DNA from: Rhodobacter sp.
Lineage (GTDB): Bacteria > Pseudomonadota > Alphaproteobacteria > Rhodobacterales > Rhodobacteraceae
Length of the DNA stretch: 64,000 nt
Assembly: GCA_020637595.1 (NCBI GenBank)
Contig: JACKKE010000007.1
Coordinates: 124,001 to 188,000 of the forward strand
Reading direction: 5' to 3'
Shown: one piece after another, positions 16,912-27,290 of the stretch
Layout of the letters: each line of letters begins with the position of its first letter
How positions within the stretch are numbered: position 1 is the first letter of the stretch
Position numbers and translations under genes: made by a program
The notes under the pieces: model-generated
The model's input: only the letters and a program-made list of their open reading frames with translations
Databases searched by the model: none
Told to the model about the DNA's origin: nothing

Positions 16912-17328
16912 TCAGCCGAACCCGTCCCCGGCCGGGTTCGGCGCCATGCGGATCAGACGCGAGTCCGCCACGGCCGCCGTGCGATGCAGGGCGGCCTTTT
17001 GATAGGCCGGGTCGCGGATCATGTCGATAAAGGCCTGACCGCTGGGATAAGCCGCGACAAAGGCGACATCCCAGGCCTCGGCCTCGGGTCCGATCAGCAT
17101 CAACTGCGGCCGCCCGCTCCACAGGATCCGCCCGCCAAGCGCGGCAAAGATCGGCCCGCTCTCGCGGCTGTAGGCGGCATAGGCCTGCCGCCCGGTCGCC
17201 GCGCGCCCGTCCTCATAGGCGGCCTGCGCGCGAAACCGGACGAGGTTGAGCATCTGCACGGGCTCGTCGCGCGGCAGATCCTTGAAGGCGGCAAAGCGCG
17301 CGCGGTCGGGATTGATGTGACTGTCCAT
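16912..17328 (-). CDS. DUF1330 domain protein
   Basis: A 138-residue cytoplasmic protein of the DUF1330/dimeric alpha-beta barrel type. Typical stretches are EPVQMLNLVRFR, the AYAAYSRESGPIFAALGGRILWSG core and the end segment DVAFVAAYPSGQAFIDMIRDPAYQKA. No enzymatic role is established for most members. It converges on the sqr gene with only five bases between the stops, and its start is 72 bp from the 3' end of the exonuclease-like gene. No clear operon partner. Confidence 0.8.
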   Translation of the reverse strand: MDSHINPDRARFAAFKDLPRDEPVQMLNLVRFRAQAAYEDGRAATGRQAYAAYSRESGPIFAALGGRILWSGRPQLMLIGPEAEAWDVAFVAAYPSGQAFIDMIRDPAYQKAALHRTAAVADSRLIRMAPNPAGDGFG

Positions 17329-17375
17329 CCCCGCAGCCTATCGCAGCCGCCGGACAAAGCAATCCCGCGCCCCGC

Positions 17376-17403
17376 GTAAGGTGCGTGCTGGCACGCACCC
17401 TAC
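17376..17403. repeat. GGTGCGTGC inverted-repeat element, copy 1
   Basis: A 28-bp near-palindrome built from GTAAGGTGCGTGC and GCACGCACCCTAC. Related copies occur at 34762-34785 and 34816-34843. This copy supplies the TAG stop codon (17400-17402) of the adjacent minus-strand gene. Confidence 0.75.
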
Positions 17404-19487
17404 CCGTTCAGATCCTTCAACAGCCGCCCGTGTTTGCGCACCTCGGCCACCACTTCGCCAAAGGTGGTCAAGCCGCGCGCGGTCAGCATCGGCACCAGCT
17501 TCAGAAAGGCATCAGCCGTAGCGATGGTATCGCCGATCGCGGTATGGCGGGCCTCTTCGGGAATGGTGATCCCCAGCCGCGCGCAGAGCGCATCCAGCGA
17601 ATGCTGTTCGAGCTGGCCATAGACCACCGCCGACAGCAACACCGTGTCCAGCACCGGGTGATCGAACGCAAGGCCGATCGCCTCTTCCTGCCGGCGCAGG
17701 AATTCCATGTCGAAGGGCGCGTTATGCGCGATCAGCACTGCCCCTTCGGCGAATTTGTGGAACTGGCGCGCGGCCTCGCGGATATCGGGGGCGCCCAGCA
17801 CCATCTGGTCGGTGATCCCGTGCACATCGGTCGAGGCCGCCGGGATCGGCCGCCCGGGGTCCACCAGCGTGTCGAACACCTCGCCGGTCACCCGGCGTCC
17901 GTTGACCAGCCGCACCGCGGCGATCTGCACGATGGCATCGGACGAGGGGGTGAGGCCGGTGGTTTCGGTGTCGAAGACCACGAAGGTGAGGTCGGCCAGC
18001 CGGGTATCGGCCACCGCCGCGTTGCGGGCCTTGGACAGCAGGTCGAAGTCGTAAACCACCGCGCGCGCCAGCGGCGGCGGACGGCGGCCCGCGCGCCGTG
18101 CCGAGCGGATCGGCATCACCACCGCGCAATGCCCGGGCCGGGGCTCGGGCCAGCATTCGGTGCCGTGGGTCTTCAGCACCGCCTGCGCCGTGAGTTCGCC
18201 AGTATCGCGGCCCAGCGGTTCGGTCAGCCAGCCGTCGAGCCGCCCCACCGACAGGGGCGCGCCATCCCATTCCAGTCGCATCGCCGCGCCCGGGCCGTCC
18301 TCTTCGATCAGCACCAGCCGGAAGGCGCGCGACAGCCCTTCGGCGGCGAGCCGGCCGGCGAGCCAGGTCCAGAAAGCCGCGATCTCGAACCCGTCGACCT
18401 GCAGGATCAGTTCGGGGCCGTCGGTGTCCAGCACCATCCCCTCGGCCTGCAGCCGGCCCTTCAGACCGTCCATCAGATCCGCGGACCGGGTGTTGACCAG
18501 CGGCCGCCATTCCGACTGCACCGCGTCATAGCGTGCGCCCAGCTCGGTGATCGCCCGGGTCAGCGCGCCCACTTCGTCGAGCATCGCGGCGCTGAGGTCC
18601 GGCGCATCCGAATCGCCCTCGATCTCGGACAGGACGCCGATGACGGTCTGCAGGTTGGCCGCCGGACGACGGACCCGGTCGAACACCTCGGTCAGCAAGG
18701 CGTCGCGGCGGGTGTGGGCGGTGATGTCGGCAGTCACGTCGCGCAGGGTCAGCACATAGCCCGGCGGCACGCCCTCCTCGCGCCGGCGCAGCACCCGCAT
18801 CCGCCCCGCCAGAAGCCGCCCGCCCGAGACCGTCGCGCACAGAAGGTCCGAGGCCATGTCCGGATCGCCCGCCCCGGCCAAGCGGTCATAGGCATGCCGG
18901 ATCGGCCCCTCGCGCAGATAGTCCAGCAGATTGCGGGCCAGACCGGGGGCGCTGCCCTCGCCAAGGATATCCACCGCCTGACCGTTATAGAACACCAGCT
19001 GGTGGTCGGCCGTGCACAAGAGAACCGCCACCGGCACATCGGCCAGCAGGGTTTCCAACCGCGATTTCTCGGCCGCCAGCCGCGTCGTTTCGCGGGCGAC
19101 GGATTCCGCCAATGCGTTCCGCGTCTGCACCAGCGAGCGGGTGATCGCCTCGGCCGCCGGCGCCAGATCCCCGAGATAGCGCGCAGCCTGCGCCTCGGCG
19201 GCAAGGTCGTGCTCGATCCCGGCGTGCACCCGGGCACGGATCGCCGCCGAAAGCCGCTCGATGGCCCGGGCCACGTTGGCGTCGAACAGGAACCAGACCC
19301 AGACGATCAGCCCCAGCGCCAGGAAACCTGCGATCAGCGCGCCCTGCACCGCCTCGGGATGCAGGCCCTCGGCCCCGGCCCGGCGCGCGGCGATCCACAG
19401 CCCCGCGCCAATCGCCGCCAGCGTGCCCACGGCCAACAGGCCGAAGAACAGCAGGATGCGGATGCGCAGGCTTAACCGGTCAAGCAT
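17400..19487 (-). CDS. Membrane sensor-like protein with PAS region, degenerate kinase-like core and C-terminal DEDD exonuclease
   Basis: A 695-residue protein. Two membrane helices lie in the first 70 residues (ILLFFGLLAVGTLAAIGAGLWIA; ALIAGFLALGLIVWVWFLF), followed by a helical HAMP-like part and a PAS-like region around 135-250. A stretch at about 260-460 looks like a histidine-kinase core without its phospho-His (FDRVRRPAANLQTVIGVL). From about 500 a DnaQ-type 3'-5' exonuclease follows with intact motifs: FDTETTGL (D506, E508), HNAPFDMEFL and HTAIGDTIATADAF. Its start overlaps the response-regulator stop by eight bases. Similar exonuclease genes accompany acs/symporter/DUF294 clusters in other proteobacteria. 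The nucleic acid substrate is unknown. Confidence 0.83.
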   Translation of the reverse strand: MLDRLSLRIRILLFFGLLAVGTLAAIGAGLWIAARRAGAEGLHPEAVQGALIAGFLALGLIVWVWFLFDANVARAIERLSAAIRARVHAGIEHDLAAEAQAARYLGDLAPAAEAITRSLVQTRNALAESVARETTRLAAEKSRLETLLADVPVAVLLCTADHQLVFYNGQAVDILGEGSAPGLARNLLDYLREGPIRHAYDRLAGAGDPDMASDLLCATVSGGRLLAGRMRVLRRREEGVPPGYVLTLRDVTADITAHTRRDALLTEVFDRVRRPAANLQTVIGVLSEIEGDSDAPDLSAAMLDEVGALTRAITELGARYDAVQSEWRPLVNTRSADLMDGLKGRLQAEGMVLDTDGPELILQVDGFEIAAFWTWLAGRLAAEGLSRAFRLVLIEEDGPGAAMRLEWDGAPLSVGRLDGWLTEPLGRDTGELTAQAVLKTHGTECWPEPRPGHCAVVMPIRSARRAGRRPPPLARAVVYDFDLLSKARNAAVADTRLADLTFVVFDTETTGLTPSSDAIVQIAAVRLVNGRRVTGEVFDTLVDPGRPIPAASTDVHGITDQMVLGAPDIREAARQFHKFAEGAVLIAHNAPFDMEFLRRQEEAIGLAFDHPVLDTVLLSAVVYGQLEQHSLDALCARLGITIPEEARHTAIGDTIATADAFLKLVPMLTARGLTTFGEVVAEVRKHGRLLKDLNG

Positions 19488-19908
19488 GGCGCGCCTCGCC
19501 GGGCGCGTCGCTGTCGGGGGCTGGCTCGCCCGCCAGGATACGCCGCACCTCGGCGCGCAGGGCCTTCAGTTCAAAGGGTTTCGAGATGAACCCGTCAGCG
19601 CCCATCGCCAGCCCCTTGCGCCGTTCCATCGCGCTGCCGCGGGCGGTCATCATCAGGATCTTGACGTCGTTCAGCGCCGGATCCATCCGCACGTTCTGGC
19701 AGATTTCATAGCCCGACACCTCGGGCAACATGACGTCGAGCAGCACCAGATCCGGCCGGTCACGGCGGATCAGATCGACCGCCCCCGCGCCGGTGGCGAT
19801 GCGGGTCTGGGCATAGCCCTCGCGCGTCATCAGATAGTCCAGCGCGACGGCGATATTGTCCTCGTCCTCGACGACGAGAATGCGTTTACGAGCCGTTGCT
19901 TCGCCCAT
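19480..19908 (-). CDS. Single-domain response regulator
   Basis: A CheY-like receiver of 142 residues with no output domain. Acidic pocket residues lie in LVVEDED, the phospho-acceptor is D58 (LVLLDVMLPEVSGYE), the conserved Thr is in MMTARGS and the Lys in FISKPFELK. The start at MGEATARKR follows GAGGAGATC. It overlaps the exonuclease gene downstream by eight bases and the small membrane protein gene upstream by 23 bases, so all three are probably translated together. The likely partner is the kinase-like exonuclease protein next to it, although that protein seems to lack a phospho-His. Confidence 0.9.
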   Translation of the reverse strand: MGEATARKRILVVEDEDNIAVALDYLMTREGYAQTRIATGAGAVDLIRRDRPDLVLLDVMLPEVSGYEICQNVRMDPALNDVKILMMTARGSAMERRKGLAMGADGFISKPFELKALRAEVRRILAGEPAPDSDAPGEARHA

Positions 19909-20437
19909 TCCTGATCTCCTCGCCCGCCGCGCAGGCGGTGCCCAGCACCGCGTCACCGGCCTCCAGCGCGATCCAGTCCGCCCCCTCCAGCGTTCCGTCC
20001 GCGTTCAGTGTCACACCCTCGGCGATATCGGCGCGCCGATGCCCGGTGCAGTCGTAGACCACGCTCGCCGCCCGCACCGGCTGCCAGCGTCCCAGCAGAA
20101 CGACCTGGGTCATCACCAGATCGGGCTGATCGGGGTGCACCTGGGTGCGCGCCAGGTCGATGGCGATCATCCGCGTGGTCTGCGGGATGATGTATGTCCA
20201 GGGCCGCAGCAGCGTCGGCTCTCCCGCCTCGACCGCGACCCGCAGCTGCGGCTGCCCCTCGAGCGTGCGCGCCCCCCAGGTGTATTCCGACCAGGCGGTA
20301 TAGCCGATCATCCCCAGCGCCACCGTCGCCGGAAACACCCAGCGTCCCATGCGCCGGCCGGTCACCCGGTTGATCAGCATCATCAGCCCCATCAGGCCGA
20401 GCCCGGTCGCCAATGCGCCGACGAAATCAATGATCAT
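19886..20437 (-). CDS. Uncharacterised membrane-anchored protein of the acetate cluster
   Basis: I do not recognise a named family. The 183-residue product has two N-terminal hydrophobic helices (FVGALATGLGLMGLMMLI; WVFPATVALGMIGYTAW). A soluble, probably periplasmic part with a Cys pair near the end follows (VVYDCTGHRRAD ... AVLGTACAAGEE). It lies 16 bp after the DUF294 gene and overlaps the response regulator by 23 bases, so it belongs to the same transcript. The two late cysteines could form a disulfide. A role in signal input for the regulator and exonuclease pair is possible but only inferred from position. Confidence 0.7.
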   Translation of the reverse strand: MIIDFVGALATGLGLMGLMMLINRVTGRRMGRWVFPATVALGMIGYTAWSEYTWGARTLEGQPQLRVAVEAGEPTLLRPWTYIIPQTTRMIAIDLARTQVHPDQPDLVMTQVVLLGRWQPVRAASVVYDCTGHRRADIAEGVTLNADGTLEGADWIALEAGDAVLGTACAAGEEIRNGRSNGS

Positions 20438-20453
20438 CGCGCGGTCCCTTTTC

Positions 20454-22277
20454 TCATGTCAGCGCTCCGGTCCGCTGGCCGAGCGCCGACTGCATCGTGC
20501 GCACGACGACGAAAGCGTCGCGCAGATGGCTGCGTTCGAAATCGCTCAGATCCGAGGGGGCCAGGAAATTGTCGGGCTTGCGCCCGGCCTTGATCAGCGC
20601 CGCCTGGTTTTCCAGCCGCAGCCCGGCGATCAGGTCATAGGCTTCGACCAGATCGCGCGCCCCCGAGACCGAGATCACGCCCGCGTCCTCGGCATCGAGG
20701 ATCCGCGCCCGGGTGTTCACCGAGGTCAGCTTGCCGCGCAGCGCATAGACCCGTGCCAGATCCGCGACCGGCACCACGCCGTTGTGTTTCATGTCGATGT
20801 GGTTCTTGTGCTCGCCCGAGCGGATCGTCGCAAAGCCGCGCAACAGGCCCAGCGGCGGATGATGCTTGAGCGAGTTGGCGATCATGTGCGCGACGAAGAT
20901 CGAGTTCTTCGACGCCGCTTCCAGCGTTTCTTCCTGCAGGTCGCGGAACAGCGCCGCCTTGCCGCCGATCGGCCGCAGGTCGAACATCACCGAGGCCAGC
21001 ATCTGCGCCTCGGGGCTGGGGGTGTCGATCCAGCCGCGGAAGTAGCGCCGCCAGCTGCGCACCGGCTGGCACCAGCGGTCGGCGGTCGCCATCATGTCGC
21101 CGGGGCAATAGAAATACCCGGCCGCGTCCAGCCCGTCCGAGACGAATTTCGCCAGCGCCTTGAAATACGGCATGTCGTCCGGGGTCACCGCGTCGTCGAG
21201 GATCAGGCAATTGTCCTGATCCGAAACCCCGGTCTGTTCCTGTCGGCCCTGGCTGCCGCAGGCCAGCCACAGATAGGGCACCGGCGGCGCGCCCAGCTCG
21301 GCCTCGGCCAGCGCCAACAGGCGGCGGGTGACGGTGTCGGCGATGTCGGTGATCTGCCGGGTGACGACCTCGTGCGCGCTGTGCGACGCCACCAGCTGCT
21401 GCAGCAGCTTGGGGATGCGCGCGGTGACCGTCGCCATTTCGACCGGGGTCTCGGCGGTGGCCGCATCGCGCACCAGCTGCGCGGAACTGATCGCCTGGAA
21501 CCGCGTCAGGTCGGTCTGGGTGACGATCCCGGTCAACCGCCCGTCCGAGACCACTGGCACATGGCCGATCCGGCGTTCCAGCATCATGTGCAGGATGTCC
21601 GATCCCAGCGCCTCGGGGCTCAGCGACACGGGATCGGCAGTCATCACCGCCTCGACCGGGGTGGTGCCGGGCAGGCCCTCGGCCAGCACGCGCTCGGTCA
21701 GGTCGCGGGTCGTCACCAGCCCGCGCAACGCGCCGCCCTCGGCCACGGCGATGCACGAGACGTGATGCTCGCGCATCAGCCGGGCGGCCTCGGCCACCGA
21801 GGCGCCGGGCGCCAGCGCGATCGGGTTGCGCGCCATCAGGTCGGCCACCTTGAGCGTGGTCAGGTCGCTGCCGCGGGTTTCGGCCGGGCGTGAGCGGTTA
21901 AAGAAGCGTTCAAAGGCCGGCGAGTCGGCAATCAGCCGGCGCAGCACCGCGCCCGGCAGCATCAGGATCACCGCGTCTTCGGTCGCCGTGGCCGAGGTCA
22001 CCGCCAGCCCGTCGCGCAGATACCCGCGTTCCCCGAAGGAATTGCGCGGCCCGAGAATCGACACCAGCGCACCGCTTGCATCGGTCACCTCGACGGTGCC
22101 GCGCTTGATCAGGAAAATGCCGTCCAGCGGCACGCCGTGGCTGTAGATCGCCGTCCCGGCGGGCCATTCCCTGCGGCTGAAGGAGGCGGCGACCCGCGCC
22201 AACTCGTCCCGCGGCAGGCTGTCATAAGGGTGCACCGTTTCGAGGAAGGCCCGGATCGTGTCGATCTGCGTATCCAT
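20454..22277 (-). CDS. cNMP-binding / CBS / DUF294 nucleotidyltransferase-like regulator
   Basis: A 607-residue cytoplasmic protein with four parts. First is a cyclic-nucleotide-binding fold at about 15-125 (WPAGTAIYSHGVPLDGIFLIKRGTVEV). A CBS pair follows at about 145-265 (MRARNP-like and VMTADPVSLSPEALGSDILHMM). Third is a GlnD-like nucleotidyltransferase motif: G341-S342 and D353-x-D355 (CGSQGRQEQTGVSDQDN). Last is a DUF294 C-terminal helical domain. Such proteins sit beside acs and DUF4212/symporter genes in many proteobacteria and are thought to regulate uptake. The nucleotide ligand and the target of any nucleotidylation are unknown. It is 63 bp downstream of the symporter gene, with a strong hairpin in the gap. 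Confidence 0.87.
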   Translation of the reverse strand: MDTQIDTIRAFLETVHPYDSLPRDELARVAASFSRREWPAGTAIYSHGVPLDGIFLIKRGTVEVTDASGALVSILGPRNSFGERGYLRDGLAVTSATATEDAVILMLPGAVLRRLIADSPAFERFFNRSRPAETRGSDLTTLKVADLMARNPIALAPGASVAEAARLMREHHVSCIAVAEGGALRGLVTTRDLTERVLAEGLPGTTPVEAVMTADPVSLSPEALGSDILHMMLERRIGHVPVVSDGRLTGIVTQTDLTRFQAISSAQLVRDAATAETPVEMATVTARIPKLLQQLVASHSAHEVVTRQITDIADTVTRRLLALAEAELGAPPVPYLWLACGSQGRQEQTGVSDQDNCLILDDAVTPDDMPYFKALAKFVSDGLDAAGYFYCPGDMMATADRWCQPVRSWRRYFRGWIDTPSPEAQMLASVMFDLRPIGGKAALFRDLQEETLEAASKNSIFVAHMIANSLKHHPPLGLLRGFATIRSGEHKNHIDMKHNGVVPVADLARVYALRGKLTSVNTRARILDAEDAGVISVSGARDLVEAYDLIAGLRLENQAALIKAGRKPDNFLAPSDLSDFERSHLRDAFVVVRTMQSALGQRTGALT

Positions 22278-22304
22278 CGGAAGGCACCATTCAAGAGAGA
22301 AGGT

Positions 22305-22331
22305 GGAGGGGCGCGGCGCGCGCGCCCCTCC
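22305..22331 (-). terminator. Strong hairpin between symporter and DUF294 genes
   Basis: An 11-bp stem GGAGGGGCGCG / CGCGCCCCTCC with a 5-base loop. No U tract follows on the minus strand. It is more likely a partial terminator or an mRNA-end stabiliser than a full stop. Confidence 0.5.
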
Positions 22332-22340
22332 GGGTCTTGG

Positions 22341-24104
22341 TCAGTGGGACTGGGCCGAACCCGCGCCACGCGGGATACGGATCGATTCCACCAGATCCTG
22401 GATATGCTGCGGCGCCGGCTTGGTCATCGCCAGGACGACATAGGCGACGATGAAGTTCAGGACCGCGGCGACCGTGCCGAACGAGGCCGGCGAGATGCCG
22501 AACAGCCAGTTGGCAGCGGTGTTGTCCAGCATGTTGGTGCCGGGGATGAAGAACCAGCCGAGGTAGGTGAAGATGTAGATCATCTCCGCACCCAGGCCGA
22601 CCAGCATGCCCGCGACCGCACCGGTCGAGTTCATGGTCTTCGAGAAGATCCCCATCATGATGGTCGGGAACAGCGAGGCCGCCGCCAGACCGAAGGCGAT
22701 CGCAACCACCTGGGCGGCAAAGCCCGGAGGGTTGAGGCCCAGCAGCGTGGCGATCAGGATGGCGACGGCCATCGAGATCCGCGCGGCCAGCATTTCGCTG
22801 CGCTCCGAGATGTTGGGGTTGAACACCGACTTGATCAGGTCGTGCGAGACCGCCGACGAAATCGCCAGCAGCAGGCCCGCAGCGGTCGACAGAGCGGCCG
22901 CCAGACCGCCGGCGGCGATCAGCGCGATGACCCAGCCCGGCAGGCCCGCGATTTCCGGGTTCGCCAGAACCAGGATGTCGCGGTTGAAGGTGGTCATCTC
23001 GTTGCCGGCCCAGCCAGATTCCGCCGCGATCGCCGGGGCGTTCGCGTCGTTGTAATACTGGATCATGCCGTCGCCGTTCTTGTCTTCAAAGCGCAGCAGG
23101 CCGGTGTGTTCCCAGTTGTGCATCCAGTCCGGACGGCCATCGTAGGTCAGCGAGGCTTCGCCGATGCCGTTCGGGTAGATGGTGGTGATGATGTTCAGAC
23201 GCGCCATCGCACCCACGGCCGGGGCCACGGTGTAAAGGAGCGCGATGAACACCAGCGCCCAGCCGGCCGAGGCGCGGGCATCCGACACTTTCGGCACGGT
23301 GAAGAAGCGGATGATGACGTGCGGCAGGCCCGCGGTGCCGATCATCAGCGCCATCGTGAACAGCACCATGTCGAGGGTGTTCGAGTGGTGCTCGGTATAG
23401 GTGCGGAAGCCCAGGTCGGTCAGCAGACCGTCGAGGTGCGCCAGCAGCGGCTGACCCGACGCGTCTGCGCTGAACAGGCCGATTTGCGGCAGGAAGCTGC
23501 CGGTCAGCTGCAGCGAGATGAAGATCGCCGGGATGGTATAGGCGACGATCAGCACGCAGTATTGCGCCACCTGGGTATAGGTGATGCCCTTCATCCCGCC
23601 GAGAACGGCGTAGACGAAGACCACCGCCGAGGCGATCCACAAGCCGGTCGAGCTGCTGACTTCGAGGAAGCGCGAGAACGCAACCCCGGCGCCGGCCATC
23701 TGCCCGATCACGTAGGTGATCGAGATCACCAGCAGCGCGATCACCGCCACGATGCGGGCGGTCTGGCTGTAGAAGCGATCCCCGATGAAGTCCGGCACGG
23801 TGAAGCGGCCGAACTTGCGCAGATAGGGCGCAAGCAGCAGCGCCAGCAGCACGTAGCCGCCGGTCCAGCCCATCAGGTAGGTCGAGTTGTCATAGCCGAC
23901 GAAGGCGATGATACCGGCCATCGAGATGAACGACGCGGCCGACATCCAGTCGGCGGCGGTGGCCATCCCGTTGAGAACCGGGTGAACGCCGCGGTTGGCG
24001 GCATAGAATTCGCTGGTCGAGCCCGCGCGGGCCCAGATCGCGATCCCGATGTAGAGGGCAAACGAAAGCCCCACCACAATCAGGTTGAGGGTAAACTGAT
24101 CCAT
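22341..24104 (-). CDS. Sodium:solute symporter, probable acetate/short-chain monocarboxylate uptake (VC_2705 type)
   Basis: A 587-residue member of the solute:sodium symporter family with about 13 membrane helices (starting FTLNLIVVGLSFALYIGIAIW). Motifs typical of ActP-like members are present (GMATAADWMSAASFISMAGI, TVPDFIGDRFYSQTARIVAV). A short insert at about 340-400 with acidic residues (EDKNGDGMIQYYNDANAPA) resembles the VC_2705 subfamily, which pairs with a DUF4212 small subunit. Placement downstream of acs and adk points to acetate or a related acid; the substrate is inferred from context. It begins 15 bp after DUF4212. Confidence 0.88.
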   Translation of the reverse strand: MDQFTLNLIVVGLSFALYIGIAIWARAGSTSEFYAANRGVHPVLNGMATAADWMSAASFISMAGIIAFVGYDNSTYLMGWTGGYVLLALLLAPYLRKFGRFTVPDFIGDRFYSQTARIVAVIALLVISITYVIGQMAGAGVAFSRFLEVSSSTGLWIASAVVFVYAVLGGMKGITYTQVAQYCVLIVAYTIPAIFISLQLTGSFLPQIGLFSADASGQPLLAHLDGLLTDLGFRTYTEHHSNTLDMVLFTMALMIGTAGLPHVIIRFFTVPKVSDARASAGWALVFIALLYTVAPAVGAMARLNIITTIYPNGIGEASLTYDGRPDWMHNWEHTGLLRFEDKNGDGMIQYYNDANAPAIAAESGWAGNEMTTFNRDILVLANPEIAGLPGWVIALIAAGGLAAALSTAAGLLLAISSAVSHDLIKSVFNPNISERSEMLAARISMAVAILIATLLGLNPPGFAAQVVAIAFGLAAASLFPTIMMGIFSKTMNSTGAVAGMLVGLGAEMIYIFTYLGWFFIPGTNMLDNTAANWLFGISPASFGTVAAVLNFIVAYVVLAMTKPAPQHIQDLVESIRIPRGAGSAQSH

Positions 24105-24119
24105 CTGTCCCGGGCTCCC

Positions 24120-24377
24120 TTATTGCTCGTCGACGCCGAATTCCCGGTCGATCTTGTTCATGCGCATGGCATAGAAGAAGATCAGGACCAGGAAGGTCAG
24201 GATCGAGCCCTGCTGGGCAAACCAGAACCCAAGGTCGGTGCCACCGACCGCGATGCCCGAGATGAGCGGGCGCAGAATGATGCCGAAGCCGAAGGATGCG
24301 AGCGCCCAGATCACGAGGCAGATCGTGATCAGCCGGATGTTCGCAGCCCAATAGGCGCTGGCCGATTTGTCAGACAT
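24120..24377 (-). CDS. DUF4212 small subunit of Na+/solute symporter
   Basis: An 85-residue protein with two membrane helices (LITICLVIWALASFGFGIIL; GSILTFLVLIFFYAMRMN) and the ending KIDREFGVDEQ typical of DUF4212. Members always sit directly before a VC_2705-type symporter, as here, and are called its small subunit, although the mechanism is unclear. The start at MSDKSAS follows GGAGGACACC, a near-perfect ribosome site. A long hairpin lies between the adk stop and this gene. Confidence 0.9.
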   Translation of the reverse strand: MSDKSASAYWAANIRLITICLVIWALASFGFGIILRPLISGIAVGGTDLGFWFAQQGSILTFLVLIFFYAMRMNKIDREFGVDEQ

Positions 24378-24437
24378 GGTGTCCTCCCGGTTGTCCTCCT
24401 GTCGACACCCCGGCGCGGGATGCCGACCTGTCATCGA

Positions 24438-24472
24438 AACGGCCGCCCCGGCAGGGTGCCGGGACGGCCGTT
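24438..24472 (-). terminator. Long hairpin after adk
   Basis: The stem AACGGCCG...CGGCCGTT is extended by CCCGGCA...TGCCGGG across one mismatch (15 bp in all) with a GGG/CCC loop. The minus-strand tail is only GTTTCGA, so it may reduce rather than stop transcription into DUF4212. Confidence 0.6.
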
Positions 24473-24473
24473 G

Positions 24474-25154
24474 TCAGGCTGTCACCTCGGCCACGATGGC
24501 CCCGAGATCGGTCGCAATCGCGTCGATGGCAGCCATGCCATCCACGCGGCGCAACACCCCGCGGGCCTCGTAGTAGGCGATCAGCGGCGCCGTTGACGCG
24601 TGGTAGGCCGTCAGCCTGGCCCCCACGGTCTCGGCATTGTCGTCGGCGCGGCGCTTGAACGCCGTGCCGCCGCATTTGTCGCAAGTCTCCGCCGTGGCGG
24701 GTTGCTTGAACTCGTCGTGATACCCCTCGCCGCAGTCGGCGCAGGTGTAGCGCCCCGAGACCCGGCGGACCATTTCAGCGTCATCGACCTCGAGCGAGAT
24801 CGCGGCGTCGATCGCCATCTCCTGCGCGGAGAGCAGCGCATCCAGCGCCTCGGCCTGGCCCGGCGTGCGCGGGAACCCGTCGAGGATCACGCCCTTGGCG
24901 GTGTCGGGCTCGGCCATGCGGTCCTTGAGGATCGCCAGCACGATGTCATCGGACACCAGTTGCCCGGCCTCCATCACCGCCTTGGCGGCCAGCCCCGCCT
25001 CGGTGCCCGCGGTGACCGCCGCACGCAGCAGGTCGCCGGTCGACAGTTGCACCAGGCCGAAACGCTCCTCCAGCATCCGGGCCTGGGTGCCCTTGCCGGC
25101 CCCCGGAGGGCCCAGCAGGATCAGAACAGCGGCGCGGGTCATCGTCTCGCTCAT
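24474..25154 (-). CDS. adk: Adenylate kinase (zinc-LID type)
   Basis: Adk interconverts ATP + AMP and 2 ADP. The 226-residue protein has the P-loop GPPGAGKGT (15-23), the AMP-site stretch STGDLLRAAV and a LID with four cysteines: C138, C141, C158 and C161 (CADCGEGYH ... CDKCGG), predicting a bound zinc. It starts five bases after the acs stop, in operon with acs. This is not the usual secY-adk ribosomal protein context, so it may be a second copy. Acs releases AMP, so a cotranscribed Adk would recycle it. An in-frame ATG at 25142 is an alternative start. Confidence 0.95.
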   Translation of the reverse strand: MSETMTRAAVLILLGPPGAGKGTQARMLEERFGLVQLSTGDLLRAAVTAGTEAGLAAKAVMEAGQLVSDDIVLAILKDRMAEPDTAKGVILDGFPRTPGQAEALDALLSAQEMAIDAAISLEVDDAEMVRRVSGRYTCADCGEGYHDEFKQPATAETCDKCGGTAFKRRADDNAETVGARLTAYHASTAPLIAYYEARGVLRRVDGMAAIDAIATDLGAIVAEVTA

Positions 25155-25158
25155 CCGC

Positions 25159-27120
<1,962 letters not shown>

Positions 27121-27246
27121 GTAAGCACCTCTCGCCTGTGACGCGCCCATGACAACCCCCTCGTCATCACGCAGCCGCGCCATCCTCCGCGTGCAGTTTA
27201 GCGCAGAGGTCAATTTTTGTGTAACTCTTTTTTGATAAACGAGTTT

Positions 27247-27290
27247 TTTGTAAATTATTTCACCGGACATATGAGCAATTTGTAAATCAT
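27247..27290. promoter_or_regulatory. Candidate acs control region with two TTTGTAAAT repeats
   Basis: Two direct copies of TTTGTAAAT (27247-27255 and 27279-27287) lie about 160-170 bp upstream of the acs ATG in AT-rich DNA. They differ by one base from the TTTGCAAA motif bound by RamB/ScfR-type short-chain acyl-CoA regulators such as PccR. No transcription start can be placed. Confidence 0.35.

Noticed and set aside
22137..24596. 819-codon ORF antisense to the symporter and DUF4212
   Set aside because: Opposite strand of membrane-protein genes; product is hydrophilic and unlike any known protein.
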